A stretch of 64,000 nucleotides of DNA. Origin: Methylomonas sp. MK1. Lineage in GTDB: Bacteria > Pseudomonadota > Gammaproteobacteria > Methylococcales > Methylomonadaceae. The notes beneath the pieces are model-generated. The model worked only from the letters and a program-made list of their open reading frames with translations, searched no databases and was not told the DNA's origin. The DNA is taken from assembly GCF_000365425.1 (NCBI RefSeq), contig NZ_AQOV01000001.1:62001-126000 (forward strand), in the 5' to 3' direction. Each line of letters begins with the position of its first letter. Positions within the stretch are counted from its first letter, which is position 1. Made by a program: the position numbers and the translations under genes. Of this stretch, positions 63,874 to 64,000 are shown in pieces.

Positions 63874-64000
63874 ATGCGAGCATTGAAAAAAATTCTACCG
63901 AAAAAGCTTCCCGAATGGGCAACTTTCCTTTTATTCGTAGCCTGTTACGTACTACTCGACTACGGCTACTTTAAGATTCCGGTCGAGCTGTTCATCAATG
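63874..64000 (+). CDS. Membrane protein, N-terminal part only (possibly exosortase-type)
   Basis: From ATG at 63874 an open frame runs off the right edge: MRALKKILPKKLPEWATFLL and on through FVACYVLLDYGYF to VELFIN. The first membrane helix (about 15-31) with basic N terminus suggests a polytopic protein. The style recalls exosortase-family N termini, which would fit the sorting-type tail on the cyclase-repeat protein, but too little is visible to assign it. A TTG at 63883 is an alternative start. Confidence 0.45.
   Translation, partial: MRALKKILPKKLPEWATFLLFVACYVLLDYGYFKIPVELFIN

Overview
The window looks like chromosome of a gammaproteobacterium, most likely a Methylococcales methanotroph close to Methylomonas. 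This is inferred from gene content and from short hairpin repeats of a kind I associate with that genus. No methane-oxidation gene lies in the window, so the assignment is tentative. I saw no rRNA, tRNA, CRISPR array or structural prophage genes.

Layout. 0-5 kb: an HD-GYP response regulator and a large hybrid sensor kinase, adjacent on the minus strand. 5.4-17.9 kb: a minus-strand island of cell-wall-directed and unknown proteins (transglycosylase with peptidoglycan-binding domain, lipoproteins, membrane proteins, a PhoD-like phosphatase, a CHAP/NlpC-like hydrolase, a lysozyme-like protein). A plus-strand ftsH paralogue and several hairpin-rich repeats interrupt it. It ends in a lipoprotein gene split by an IS200-type element. 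18-23 kb: a LuxR-type regulator converging on a membrane hybrid kinase, then an ABC permease/ATPase pair. 23.4-27.6 kb: NAD-type isocitrate dehydrogenase, a Uma2-type gene and aconitase B. 27.7-38 kb: mixed housekeeping and accessory genes (HIT protein, autotransporter-type barrel, MepA, acyltransferase-3, DbpA, a cysteine-cluster protein, a RAYT transposase with its REP repeats, an Mrr-like nuclease).

38.1-49.5 kb is the most distinctive part: two divergent operons that look like a secreted or envelope lipid/polyketide pathway. Leftward are free-standing NRPS-like parts (adenylation enzyme, carrier protein, HxxxD condensation-type protein) and a small membrane methyltransferase-like protein. 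Rightward are an acyl carrier protein, a COG4648-type membrane protein, a LolA-like protein, an MMPL exporter, a ketosynthase, a chain-length-factor-like protein, a BamE-like lipoprotein and a flavin-dependent halogenase-like oxidoreductase. The set partly resembles aryl polyene clusters but lacks ketoreductase, dehydratase and thioesterase genes.

49.7-53.2 kb holds a signal-peptidase-like membrane protein without catalytic residues, then MoxR ATPase, DUF58 protein and what looks like the stump of a TgpA-type gene. After 0.8 kb without genes comes an exported system: a terpenoid-cyclase-repeat protein with a C-terminal sorting-type tail, and a 2461-residue signal-peptide-bearing RHS/YD protein with an inactive-looking transglutaminase fold and an HNH-like C-terminal toxin candidate. 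Two small candidate immunity genes (the second SUKH-like) and the start of a membrane protein gene follow, the last running off the window.
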